Positions 1 to 7,833 of a stretch of DNA of 57,646 nucleotides are shown one piece after another; the stretch's first letter is position 1; every line of letters begins with the position of its first letter. The position numbers and the translations under genes were made by a program. This stretch comes from JAHEJX01 sp041605955 (GTDB lineage: Bacteria; Actinomycetota; Acidimicrobiia; Spongiisociales; UBA5794), in contig JBFIXI010000018.1 in NCBI GenBank assembly GCA_041605955.1, forward strand, positions 1-57,646. Reading direction: 5' to 3'. Under the pieces are notes generated by a model. That model was not told where the DNA came from. It was given only the letters and a program-made list of their open reading frames with translations, and did no database searches.

Positions 1-140
1 CAGTCCGGCAGGGTGACGTCGTCAGGAAAGCCCCACGTCCCGACGGGTAGGACATCAGAGAGTACCCGGCATTGGGGCGGGCCGAGCATTGCCGTGGAGT
101 CGTTGCCCACTGATCGGCCTCGACCCACCGGGGCACCCAT
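1..140 (-). CDS. possible partial CDS running off the left edge
   Basis: A minus-strand frame opens with ATG at 140 and stays open to the window edge (46 codons). Its codons mostly end in G or C towards the edge, as in real genes of this window. It would be divergent from the cyclase gene at 216. No domain is recognisable in so short a stretch and no clear ribosome binding site is seen, so this may be plain upstream sequence. The remaining 141-215 is the leader of the cyclase gene. Confidence 0.25.
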   Translation of the reverse strand, partial: MGAPVGRGRSVGNDSTAMLGPPQCRVLSDVLPVGTWGFPDDVTLPD

Positions 141-215
141 CGCTCGGCACGGGCGCGCCGATCCGCCCCCAGATCCATCGGCACCGAGTATCTTGAGATA
201 TGACAAGAGGGGTCG

Positions 216-1832
216 ATGTCGACGACTGTCTCGCCACCACGGCCTGATCAAGCGCCTCCAGCTGCACCGCCACCGGATGGAGTGCCGAGACTACTGCGGC
301 CTTTTGTGGAGTTCGTGGCCCGCATCCCGTCACGTCTCGAGACAAAGCTGCTCGCCGGATTCCTCGTCATCTCCTTGCTGATGCTCGCCCTCGGCATCGT
401 GGGTCTCCTGGTGGTGAACCGCATGGACAACCAGGTCGGACGACTGTCGACTCTCCAGCAGCAGTCCGACCATGCGCGCGACCTTCTCTACAACATCACC
501 GCCCAGTCGCATTTCCGCACCATGGCGCTCCGCACCGGCGACCCGGTGTGGACCGACAAGATCAGTGCCAACAAGGAAGAGTTCACTCAGCTGGTAATGG
601 CGGCCGAAGCCATCGCCGTCGGGGATCACGGCGCGCTCTTCGACGACCTGCGCGCTATCGACGAGCGCTACGCCGCGGCCGGCCGCCGGGTGCTGGCGCT
701 GCAGAGTGCCGGCGATATCGACGGCGCGTTCCAAGCCCACGTGCAGTCGGAGCACGAGATCAGCCACGAGATCGAAGATCTGCTCAACGATTTCATTGCC
801 GACACGAACGTCCTCGTGGTCGAAGAGATCGGGGGGTTCTCGAGCGATCGACGCTTCCTCACGATTGCGCTCACCATCTTCTCCGGAATGAGCCTCGCCG
901 GCGCCGTGGCGCTCGGAGCCATCATCTCGTGGACGGTCATTGGGCCGGTGCGCAAGATCGACCATGCCCTCGACACCTTGGCCAGCGGCGACTTCACCGC
1001 CCGAATCGAGGTGCCCAATCGGGACGAGTTCGGCAAGCTCTCGGAGAACGTCAACCGCACCAGCGAGCAGCTGGAGTCCTTGTACGACCGGCTGGAGACC
1101 ATCAACCGGGGTCTTCAGGCCAAGGTCGATGAACAGGTCGCGTTGCTGGAGCGCACAGCTCAGCTCGGTCGCTATCTGTCGCCGCAGATCGCGGAGGCGA
1201 TAGTTGCCGGCAAAGGAGATCTAGGGGACCCAAGACGGGCCGAGCTCACGATCGTCTTTGCCGACATCAGAGGCTTCACGGCGCTGTCCGAGCGATCCGA
1301 GCCGGAAGAGATGGTCGCCAGCCTCAATCGCTTCCTGGCAGCGATGACCGAAATCGTCTTTCGTCACGAGGGCACCCTCGACAAATACATCGGCGATGCG
1401 CTGATGGTCTTCTTCAACGATCCGCTTCCCCAGGAGGACCACGCCGAGCGTGCCGTCCGTATGGCGCTCGAAATGCAGCAGGAGATGGCCGCGCTGCGCA
1501 ACCAGCAGGCCGCGGCGGCCCTCGTCGAGATCGACGCCGGCATAGGCATCTCAACGGGATTCGTCACCGTCGGCAACTTCGGCTCTCCGAGTCGAATGGA
1601 CTACACGGTCATGGGCAACCACGTCAATCTGGCGTCGCGACTGGCCAGCGACGCGGCGGCGGGAGAGATCCTCATCTCCGAGAGGACGCTGGCACTGCTG
1701 AGTGAGGGCATCGTGCGGGCGGAACCGGCAGGGGAACGGAACCTGAAAGGGGTTCAACGCCCGATTGCGCTGTATCGCGTATCTGCCTACGAAGGGTCAC
1801 ACCCGCCTCGCGTCCCTCCGGATGCGGAATGA
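216..1832 (+). CDS. membrane-bound class III adenylate/guanylate cyclase with HAMP domain
   Basis: Predicted to make a cyclic nucleotide (probably cAMP) at the membrane in response to an external or membrane signal. A proline-rich cytoplasmic start is followed by TM1 (about residues 45-67), a roughly 145-residue helical sensor region, TM2 (about 214-242), a HAMP linker (about 240-292), a short coiled coil, and a class III catalytic domain (about 342-520). The metal aspartates are visible as D350 (VFADIRGF) and D394 (DKYIGDALM), with the purine-reading Lys at 390 and the downstream Asn/Arg pair in GNHVNLASRL. All catalytic positions look intact. ATG at 216 follows a purine-rich stretch. A second, soluble cyclase lies at 11,788. 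Confidence 0.9.
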   Translation: MSTTVSPPRPDQAPPAAPPPDGVPRLLRPFVEFVARIPSRLETKLLAGFLVISLLMLALGIVGLLVVNRMDNQVGRLSTLQQQSDHARDLLYNITAQSHFRTMALRTGDPVWTDKISANKEEFTQLVMAAEAIAVGDHGALFDDLRAIDERYAAAGRRVLALQSAGDIDGAFQAHVQSEHEISHEIEDLLNDFIADTNVLVVEEIGGFSSDRRFLTIALTIFSGMSLAGAVALGAIISWTVIGPVRKIDHALDTLASGDFTARIEVPNRDEFGKLSENVNRTSEQLESLYDRLETINRGLQAKVDEQVALLERTAQLGRYLSPQIAEAIVAGKGDLGDPRRAELTIVFADIRGFTALSERSEPEEMVASLNRFLAAMTEIVFRHEGTLDKYIGDALMVFFNDPLPQEDHAERAVRMALEMQQEMAALRNQQAAAALVEIDAGIGISTGFVTVGNFGSPSRMDYTVMGNHVNLASRLASDAAAGEILISERTLALLSEGIVRAEPAGERNLKGVQRPIALYRVSAYEGSHPPRVPPDAE

Positions 1833-1834
1833 GA

Positions 1835-1858
1835 GATCCGGCCCCCGAGGGCCGGATC
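1835..1858. terminator. bidirectional terminator-like hairpin
   Basis: A perfect 10-bp inverted repeat (gatccggccc / gggccggatc, loop of 4) starts just after the cyclase stop and lies between two convergent genes. It has no clear T-tract, so a bidirectional terminator is inferred from position and stem strength. Confidence 0.6.
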
Positions 1859-1903
1859 CCGAATCGTCTGCAGACGATTCACTCGACTGCTCGTGATCGA
1901 TTG

Positions 1904-2476
1904 CTAGTGATATAGCCCGGGCCAAACCGTGTGCTCTTCCGTCTCATAGAACGGCTGAACCTGGAACAAACCCGGCGTAACCGTGTGCTCTACTGTCTCG
2001 TAGTGCGACTGAACCCGGAACAGACCCGGAGTGACCGTGTGCTCTTTGACCTCATAGATCGGCTGAACCTGGAACAAACCCGGCGTAACCGTGTGCTCTT
2101 TGACTTCAAAGACCGGCTTGACCTCAGTCCACGGCCAAACCGTGAGCTCACTAGCCTCGATGGCGGGCGCTACTTCGGCGTGGTACAGCAGCGGCGAAAT
2201 CGTGTGTTCCGCAACGGCCGGATCGAGAACTTCAACGGCCGGGACCTGGATGGTCGGGACCGCCTCATCGTCGGAGACGATGTCTTCGATCACCGTACCC
2301 ACCAGCAGCGCTACCGCGGCTACAGCGACCAGGATCGCCAGGAAGACTGCGAGCCAAGACGGCCTGCGCGGAGGTAGTTCCCTCCTCGCTTCTTCCTTCT
2401 CACGCTCTTCAGGACGTATGCCTGTGATTGTGCGGAGATCGGCATCCGTGATCGGCTTGTCGATAACCTTGGTCAC
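1904..2476 (-). CDS. single-pass membrane protein with extracytoplasmic 18-residue tandem repeats
   Basis: No known family is recognised. From GTG at 2476 the protein has a charged cytoplasmic part of about 40 residues, one TM helix (about 41-62), an acidic spacer, and then six copies of a repeat that fill the C-terminus (about 90-190). The consensus is EHTVTPGLFQVQPIYEVK. Copies 3-5 are almost identical and exactly 18 residues (54 bp) long; the first two are divergent and the last is cut short. GTG 2476 is preferred over GTG 2482 because AGGAGGT lies 4 nt before it. The repeats should face outward and could form a stacked beta structure, but no function is assigned. It converges on the cyclase gene across a shared hairpin. 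Confidence 0.75.
   Translation of the reverse strand: MTKVIDKPITDADLRTITGIRPEEREKEEARRELPPRRPSWLAVFLAILVAVAAVALLVGTVIEDIVSDDEAVPTIQVPAVEVLDPAVAEHTISPLLYHAEVAPAIEASELTVWPWTEVKPVFEVKEHTVTPGLFQVQPIYEVKEHTVTPGLFRVQSHYETVEHTVTPGLFQVQPFYETEEHTVWPGLYH
1926..2139. repeat. 54-bp in-frame tandem DNA repeat
   Basis: The string accgtgtgctct begins at 1926, 1980 and 2034 and a close copy at 2088, exactly 54 bp apart each time. A diverged unit follows 51 bp later. The repeats encode the 18-residue protein repeats of the minus-strand gene at 1904-2476 and have no spacers, so this is not a CRISPR array. Near identity at DNA level suggests recent unit duplication or homogenisation. Confidence 0.9.
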
Positions 2477-2611
2477 AGTCACCTCCTTTCTTCACCTCAA
2501 TCATGTGCTGGCCTGCTCGATCCGACCTTGCACACCTCATGAGCCCCGCTTGCAAGGCGATTGCAGGGGGCAGGAAGCCGCTCAGCGTGGGGCCGCCAGG
2601 GCCCTGCGGCG

Positions 2612-2617
2612 TATCCT
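2612..2617 (+). promoter_or_regulatory. -10-like hexamer placed for a leaderless mRNA
   Basis: TATCCT ends 6 nt before the ATG at 2624 with no Shine-Dalgarno between. The same geometry is seen before 53,816 (+) and 37,970, 36,099, 14,628 and 39,164 (all minus), which makes a leaderless start likely. Confidence 0.45.
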
Positions 2618-2623
2618 CATGGC

Positions 2624-3334
2624 ATGACAGATGCCCGCCAGCCGCCGGAAATCGGCCTGGATGAGGCGTACGGAGTCGAGACTCCCGAAGACAATCGGCG
2701 CCTGTATGCCGCTTGGGCCGATAGCTATGAGGCTTCATTCGTGGCAAACAAGCGCTACGTGTATCACCGCCACGTGGCCGACATCTTGGCGGAGCACTTC
2801 GCAGGTCGCTCCGGTGTGGTCCTCGACGTGGGTTGCGGCACCGGCATCGTCGGCGTCGAGCTACGTCGTCGTGGCGTCTCTCAGATCGACGGCATCGACA
2901 TCTCACCCGAAATGCTGCGCCAGGCGGCCAAGAAGACCGACGCCATGGGCCGCGTCTACCGGCGCCTCATCGAGGCCGACTTGACCAAGCCGATCGCGGA
3001 CGCTTCAGGCCGCTATGCGGGCATCATCAGTGTGGGCACGTTCACCCATGGCCACCTCGGGCCCGAAGCCCTCTCCCACGCTCTGCCACTTGCCGCGCCG
3101 GGAGCAGTCTGTGCCATCGGGATCAACTCGGCCCACTTCGCGGACCGAGGGTTCGAGCGCCACCTGGACGAGCTTCATCGCTCGGGGAAGATTGGCCGGT
3201 ATCGGCTGATCGACACACTGATCTACGAAGGCGCTGCCGGCGACCACCCGGACGATGTGGGGCGGGTTGCAGTGTTTACGATCCGCCGCAACGACGTCGG
3301 GGAACCGCCGGACGCCGTCATCCACCATCGCTGA
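2624..3334 (+). CDS. class I SAM-dependent methyltransferase
   Basis: About 236 residues with a Rossmann-fold methyltransferase core. Motif I reads VVLDVGCGTGIVGVEL (about residues 65-80), followed by an acidic post-motif II strand (IDGIDISPEML). The N-terminal segment NRRLYAAWADSYEASF resembles the cap of small-molecule methyltransferases of the UbiE/Williams-Beuren type. The substrate is unknown. ATG 2624 is chosen over the upstream in-frame start at 2561 because homology-like sequence begins there and because TATCCT at 2612-2617 lies 6 nt upstream, as for a leaderless mRNA. No operon partner is apparent. Confidence 0.8.
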   Translation: MTDARQPPEIGLDEAYGVETPEDNRRLYAAWADSYEASFVANKRYVYHRHVADILAEHFAGRSGVVLDVGCGTGIVGVELRRRGVSQIDGIDISPEMLRQAAKKTDAMGRVYRRLIEADLTKPIADASGRYAGIISVGTFTHGHLGPEALSHALPLAAPGAVCAIGINSAHFADRGFERHLDELHRSGKIGRYRLIDTLIYEGAAGDHPDDVGRVAVFTIRRNDVGEPPDAVIHHR

Positions 3335-3614
3335 TCTTGCCCGCGCCGGTCGTGTAGATTCAACGTGAGGGGAATAGCCGTGCGACGGGCCACCAAGACG
3401 TCAACCCCATAGGGCGCAGACGCCACCCGCCTGCGTCCGCAATGATCGGTCGTCGATGAGCTGGTGCCGAGACCACAATCGCAGTGTGGCGTTACGAGTC
3501 CAGGCGTCGTTGGGGCGCGCCGCCCCGACACAGTTGTGCCGTCGGCCCCACGCCGGGGGGAGCCGTCCTGACCTGCACCTCATCCAGTCCGGGACACTCA
3601 GGAGGTAACAGACC

Positions 3615-6600
3615 GTGCCCACAACTACCCGCTCGTCCGGGGTCCGCGTGTCGGTGCCCGACACCCTGGCAATCGCGCCCGAGCCGCCCCGGAGAAGGGG
3701 CCGACGCGCCCCTACCCCGACGACCGCCCTCGATGAGCCGCTGGCCAGGGTGGCGAACGAAGATGTAGTAACCGCGGTCTCCACCCGCCTCGAGCTCGTC
3801 GATGCCGTGACCCTGACTCCCACCGGAACTCCGGCCGCGCCGGACGGAACCCGCCGGGGAGCGCCCGACACGGTGCGCGGAGCGCAGCGAGCAGAGATCG
3901 CAGTCGATGTGGCGCCCGATGAGATGGCCGTGTTGCTGCTGGAACAGGACGGCCTCTACTCCTGGTCGACGGGCACGGCCGCCCCGCCGCGACCGGCGCG
4001 CCGTGGCGCGCCCACCACCCGCCAGGTCGTTTTCACCGTCGAGGTGAACCCGACAAGCAGTGCGACCCATCGTCGCGACCGCCGCGGCTTCATCAAGGAT
4101 GTGATCCTGCGCCCAGCAACGGCAATGGTGTTCAAGTTCGTCGCCGGTATCGCCGTCGGCCAGGTCGTCAAACGCCTCGAACGCGACATCGAGATGGGTT
4201 TGGTGCACATCACCTCGCCCGATCCCACCGAGTGGCGCAAACCGCCCAACCCCCGCAGCTTGAGGCTGCCAGCCGATCGAACGGCGCGCGTCCTGCTCCT
4301 CGTACATGGAACTTTCAGCACTACACGTGCCGGTTTCGGCGGCCTCGGGGCCTCCCAGATGGGGCGGGACCTGCTGGCCGCTGCCCTTGCCGAATACGAC
4401 GCCGTGCTGGGATTCGATCACCGCACCCTCAGCGAGGATCCACTGGAGAACGCCGAGCAGATCGCCGAGGCGTTGGCGGGACTGGACAAGGGCCACGGGA
4501 TGCGAATCGACGCGATGGCGCACAGCCGAGGAGCGCTGGTGTTGCGCAGCCTCATCGAGCACGTGCTCCCCCAGTCCAGCCTCGACGCCAAGGTGGGTAA
4601 GGCGATTCTCGTTGCGGGCACCAACGGCGGGACCGAGCTGGCCAACCCCGAGAACTGGAAAGTGCTGCTCGACTTGTACACCAACCTCGTCGTGGCGGGC
4701 AGTCGCGCCATTGCGGCCGCCGCACCCCCGGCGGCGCTGGTTTCGACGATTCTCGCCGAGGCCTTTGCGGCGATCACGGCGCTGGTGAAAGCGCTGGCGG
4801 TCACCGTCGTCGACGAGGGCAAGGTGCCGGGGCTGGCTGCGATGAAGCCCGGAGGGATGTTCGTCACCGAGATAAACACAACACAGCCCGGACAACCCGA
4901 CCCGACCATCCTCGACTACTTCGTCGTGAAGTCCGACTTCGAGATCAAGGGACTGGAAGGGCCCCAAGAGTTCCCCACGAAGCTCAAGCGCGCCCTCGCC
5001 GACGAACTGGTCGACAGCCTCATGGACGCCGCCAACGATCTCGTCGTGGACGTTCCGTCGATGACGGTCATCGACCCTCACGTGCCCGGCTTCTTGCGGG
5101 ACCAACTCGATTTCGGCACCAACCACTGGGTCTACCACGCCAACTACTTCGTGCAACAGGACGTGATCCGGTCGCTCCGCAAGTGGCTGGGCCTGGGGCT
5201 GGAACCCACTCGCAGTGTGGCCGGAGGGGGCGAAGAGGCTCTCGACCTGCCTGCGGTGGCGGATACCGATATCGTCGTCTTCGACGCACACCTGCCGGCC
5301 CGACGAGCGGTCGAGGCCCTCCGCAGCAGCGTCGCCGACTACGCCGTGGTGCGCCGCTTTCACGCTCCCGATGCCGCCGTCTACCACTATGCGTTCAGCC
5401 GCGAAGAGTTTCTCGGCGTCTTCGACGGCTTCGATCCGGCCACGTCGATCGAGAACACCGGCGTGCTCCACGAGAGCGATCGCGCTCCCGAGTCGGCGCC
5501 CAGCGAGGTAGTCGGGTTCGGTACCGGTGGAGGTGGCCAGCCGTGGAGCCGCCGCACCGTCGTTCTCGATAGCGGCCGACCGGTAGGCGTCGTGCCGCAT
5601 GAGATGGAGATGATGGCGACCGCCAATGGGGGCGGTGGCGCGGCGCCTCCTCGACGCAGCCGCGGGGGCCGCCGCAGCCGCGGTCCGGGAAGGATGAGGG
5701 GCGCCGCCCCACGCGCCCCGGCGCCACCTGAGCCGGCCACAGCCGACACCTACTTCCGAGCCGAGATGGACGACGAGATCGGACTCGAGGCAGAGACGCT
5801 CGTCTTCGTAGACATCTCCCGAGAAGAGCTGCTCGCATCGGATCGGGCCGGATCGGCGGCGGGAACAGGCCAAGTGGACCTGTCGAAGCAGATCACCGTC
5901 CATGCCGTCCCGCGGGTCAACATGAGGGTGATCGGCGACAGGCACGTGACGGTCGACCCGCCCGGTCCCAACCAGCCGATCTCGCTGGTGTTCAGGGTTG
6001 CCGGCACCAATGTCGGGCCGGGTGAGCTGGCGGTCATCGCAGAACAGGGCCCCATGGTGCTCGTCAAGCTGGTGCTACGGCCGACCATCTCTTCCAGCCC
6101 GCAGCCGGGCAACCGTAGAGCCACGGCGAGCGCCGAGATGGCAGAGCCGCCACCAGCCCTCCCCCGCCACGAGATGTTGATCGAAGAAGACAAGGTCATC
6201 GATACGGTCACCGTCAGCGGCAATCAGCAGCTGGTCACCGTCCAGACCGCATTCGACGTACGTTTCCGCTCGGAGAACCTAGATGTGATCGAGCGCGACA
6301 CGACCGCCGCTATCAAGGGCGACCGGCTCAGCTACGTGACGGCGATGTTTGCCGAGATCGAGGATCGCTGGATTCAGAGCGCCGCCGACACCGAGGCCTT
6401 CATCAAGCAGCTGCGCGCTTACGGCGGCCAGCTGTTCGACGAGTTGGTACCGGACAAGATCCAGGGAGTGCTCTGGGACAACCGGGACACCATCGACACC
6501 ATCCAGGTGTTCAGCGCCGATCCGTTCATTCCCTGGGAGCTGGTGCACCTCAAGCAGCCCAACGGGAAACTTCCCACCGAGGAACGATTCCTAGCAAATA

Positions 6601-7289
6601 TGGGGCTGGTGCGCTGGCTAGACGGTGCCAAATGGCCCCCCGACCAGATCACGGTGCGCCATGGCCATGCCGTCGGTGTCGTGCCGGACTACCCGCTCAA
6701 CTCGGGTTGGGAACTGGCCGAGCCACCGTATGAATTCAAGTATGTCGACAGCCTGTTCGGGGCCACTAAGACGCAGTCAACCGTCAACAACCTCATCAGC
6801 TTGATCGAAAGCCCCGGCCAGTTCGATCTTCTGCACTACGCAGGACACGGTTTGGCTACACAGGACGACATCGCCAACAGCGGGATAGTCCTCGAAGTCC
6901 GCCAGGAAAGCGGGGCATGGACCCCCGTCTCGTTGTCTTCGACCATGGTCGAGCAGTTCTGCAACGTCCGCGAGGAGAAGGGAAACCGTCCGATCGTCTT
7001 CTTGAACGCCTGCCAGGTCGGGCGAGCCGGATACCAGCTGACCGGGATCGGCGGCTTCTCTCAGGCGTTCCTGCGCGGCGGGGCCGGCGCCTTCGTCAGC
7101 TCGCTGTGGGCGGTTGGTGACGAACCCGCCCGAACCTTCACCGAGCAGTTCTATGCGGAGCTCAAGAATGGCAAGACGCTGGCTCAAGCGACGATCGCCG
7201 CCCGCCGACAAGCCCGCCAAGCCGGCGATGCTACTTGGCTGGCCTACGTCGTATACGGCGACCCCCACGCCAAGATCACCATGTCGTAG
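3615..7289 (+). CDS. alpha/beta-hydrolase - CHAT protease fusion protein
   Basis: A 1,224-residue multidomain protein. Residues 1-220 are low-complexity and Arg/Pro-rich with no signal peptide. Residues about 224-560 form an alpha/beta-hydrolase/lipase-like domain, with VLLLVHGTF near 226-234 and nucleophile elbow AHSRGA (Ser304). A Gly/Arg/Pro-rich linker spans about 630-720. A beta-rich region of unknown fold follows (about 740-860). The C-terminus is a CHAT (caspase-HetF-associated) peptidase with the dyad His1078 (HYAGHG) and Cys1133 (LNACQVG), ending in the family-typical GAFVSSLWAVGD and AYVVYGDP. GTG 3615 is preceded by AGGAGGT. CHAT peptidases often act in bacterial immunity or programmed death by cleaving a partner. 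A hydrolase and a CHAT protease in one chain suggests a sensor/effector device, but neighbouring genes give no direct defence context. Domain calls are firm; the role is inference. Confidence 0.85.
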   Translation: MPTTTRSSGVRVSVPDTLAIAPEPPRRRGRRAPTPTTALDEPLARVANEDVVTAVSTRLELVDAVTLTPTGTPAAPDGTRRGAPDTVRGAQRAEIAVDVAPDEMAVLLLEQDGLYSWSTGTAAPPRPARRGAPTTRQVVFTVEVNPTSSATHRRDRRGFIKDVILRPATAMVFKFVAGIAVGQVVKRLERDIEMGLVHITSPDPTEWRKPPNPRSLRLPADRTARVLLLVHGTFSTTRAGFGGLGASQMGRDLLAAALAEYDAVLGFDHRTLSEDPLENAEQIAEALAGLDKGHGMRIDAMAHSRGALVLRSLIEHVLPQSSLDAKVGKAILVAGTNGGTELANPENWKVLLDLYTNLVVAGSRAIAAAAPPAALVSTILAEAFAAITALVKALAVTVVDEGKVPGLAAMKPGGMFVTEINTTQPGQPDPTILDYFVVKSDFEIKGLEGPQEFPTKLKRALADELVDSLMDAANDLVVDVPSMTVIDPHVPGFLRDQLDFGTNHWVYHANYFVQQDVIRSLRKWLGLGLEPTRSVAGGGEEALDLPAVADTDIVVFDAHLPARRAVEALRSSVADYAVVRRFHAPDAAVYHYAFSREEFLGVFDGFDPATSIENTGVLHESDRAPESAPSEVVGFGTGGGGQPWSRRTVVLDSGRPVGVVPHEMEMMATANGGGGAAPPRRSRGGRRSRGPGRMRGAAPRAPAPPEPATADTYFRAEMDDEIGLEAETLVFVDISREELLASDRAGSAAGTGQVDLSKQITVHAVPRVNMRVIGDRHVTVDPPGPNQPISLVFRVAGTNVGPGELAVIAEQGPMVLVKLVLRPTISSSPQPGNRRATASAEMAEPPPALPRHEMLIEEDKVIDTVTVSGNQQLVTVQTAFDVRFRSENLDVIERDTTAAIKGDRLSYVTAMFAEIEDRWIQSAADTEAFIKQLRAYGGQLFDELVPDKIQGVLWDNRDTIDTIQVFSADPFIPWELVHLKQPNGKLPTEERFLANMGLVRWLDGAKWPPDQITVRHGHAVGVVPDYPLNSGWELAEPPYEFKYVDSLFGATKTQSTVNNLISLIESPGQFDLLHYAGHGLATQDDIANSGIVLEVRQESGAWTPVSLSSTMVEQFCNVREEKGNRPIVFLNACQVGRAGYQLTGIGGFSQAFLRGGAGAFVSSLWAVGDEPARTFTEQFYAELKNGKTLAQATIAARRQARQAGDATWLAYVVYGDPHAKITMS

Positions 7290-7293
7290 CCGG

Positions 7294-7699
7294 CTACCAC
7301 TCTTCGTGATCGAGCTCCTGGACGGTCGACTCCGTCGGGGCCGCCGCAGCGCGGCGCAGTCCGCGGGTGCGCCCGGTGAGTACGCCGACTTCGGCGCGCA
7401 GCTCTGCGATCTCCAGCCGCAGGATGGCGAGGTCGTCGTCCCACGGCTCGGCGTGTGCATCGGGAGAGGCGGGCGCCTCGCCGAACGGGGCCGGCTTGGC
7501 GATGGCAACGTCGAGCACCCGGCCGACGAAGTAAGCGACCACGCCGCCCATCCACTCCAAGGGCCGGCTCGTCCGTCGAAGTTGAGCGCCAAGCCGAGCT
7601 TGACTTGGAAGACCTTCGGATAGAACGCAGGTACTCCACCACCGAGACTCCGTGATCGCGCAAGATCGCAGCCGCCGCATCCGCCACCACGGGCGTCAT
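7294..7699 (-). pseudogene. frameshifted gene for a small hypothetical protein
   Basis: Read on the minus strand, three successive frames each contain protein-like sequence. ATG 7699 opens MTPVVADAAAAILRDHGVSV. The next frame continues FYPKVFQVKLGLALNFDG from about 7627. The frame ending at 7294 gives LEWMGGVVAYFVGRVLDVAI followed by an acidic, helical tail. One intact protein of roughly 130 residues would need two frame changes, near 7627 and near 7560. The gene converges on the CHAT gene with only 4 nt between stops. Either it is a true pseudogene or the sequence carries two indel errors. No family is recognised. Confidence 0.55.
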
Positions 7700-7775
7700 C
7701 TTGTGCTCCGGTTGGGCGATCCCGGCGGCGCCGCGGACAGAGGGCAATCACTCCGTTCTGCACCTCGAAACCGCC

Positions 7776-7789
7776 GGCACGATCGTGCC
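7776..7789. promoter_or_regulatory. 14-bp perfect palindrome, possible operator
   Basis: GGCACGATCGTGCC lies between the divergent frameshifted gene (start 7699) and the LigM-like gene (start 7834). Perfect dyad symmetry in a divergent promoter region suggests a dimeric repressor site, but no cognate regulator is adjacent. Confidence 0.35.
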
Positions 7790-7833
7790 AAGATGGCCCC
7801 CACAGCTGCTCTGTCCGAAAGGCGAGAGGTGCC

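Noticed and set aside
1926..2139. CRISPR array
   Set aside because: The 54-bp repeats are contiguous without spacers and encode a continuous protein repeat.
3492..5945. 817-codon open frame antisense to the CHAT gene
   Set aside because: It lies fully opposite a gene with two recognisable catalytic domains, its translation is Arg/His-rich with no motif, and long antisense frames are expected in GC-rich codon usage.
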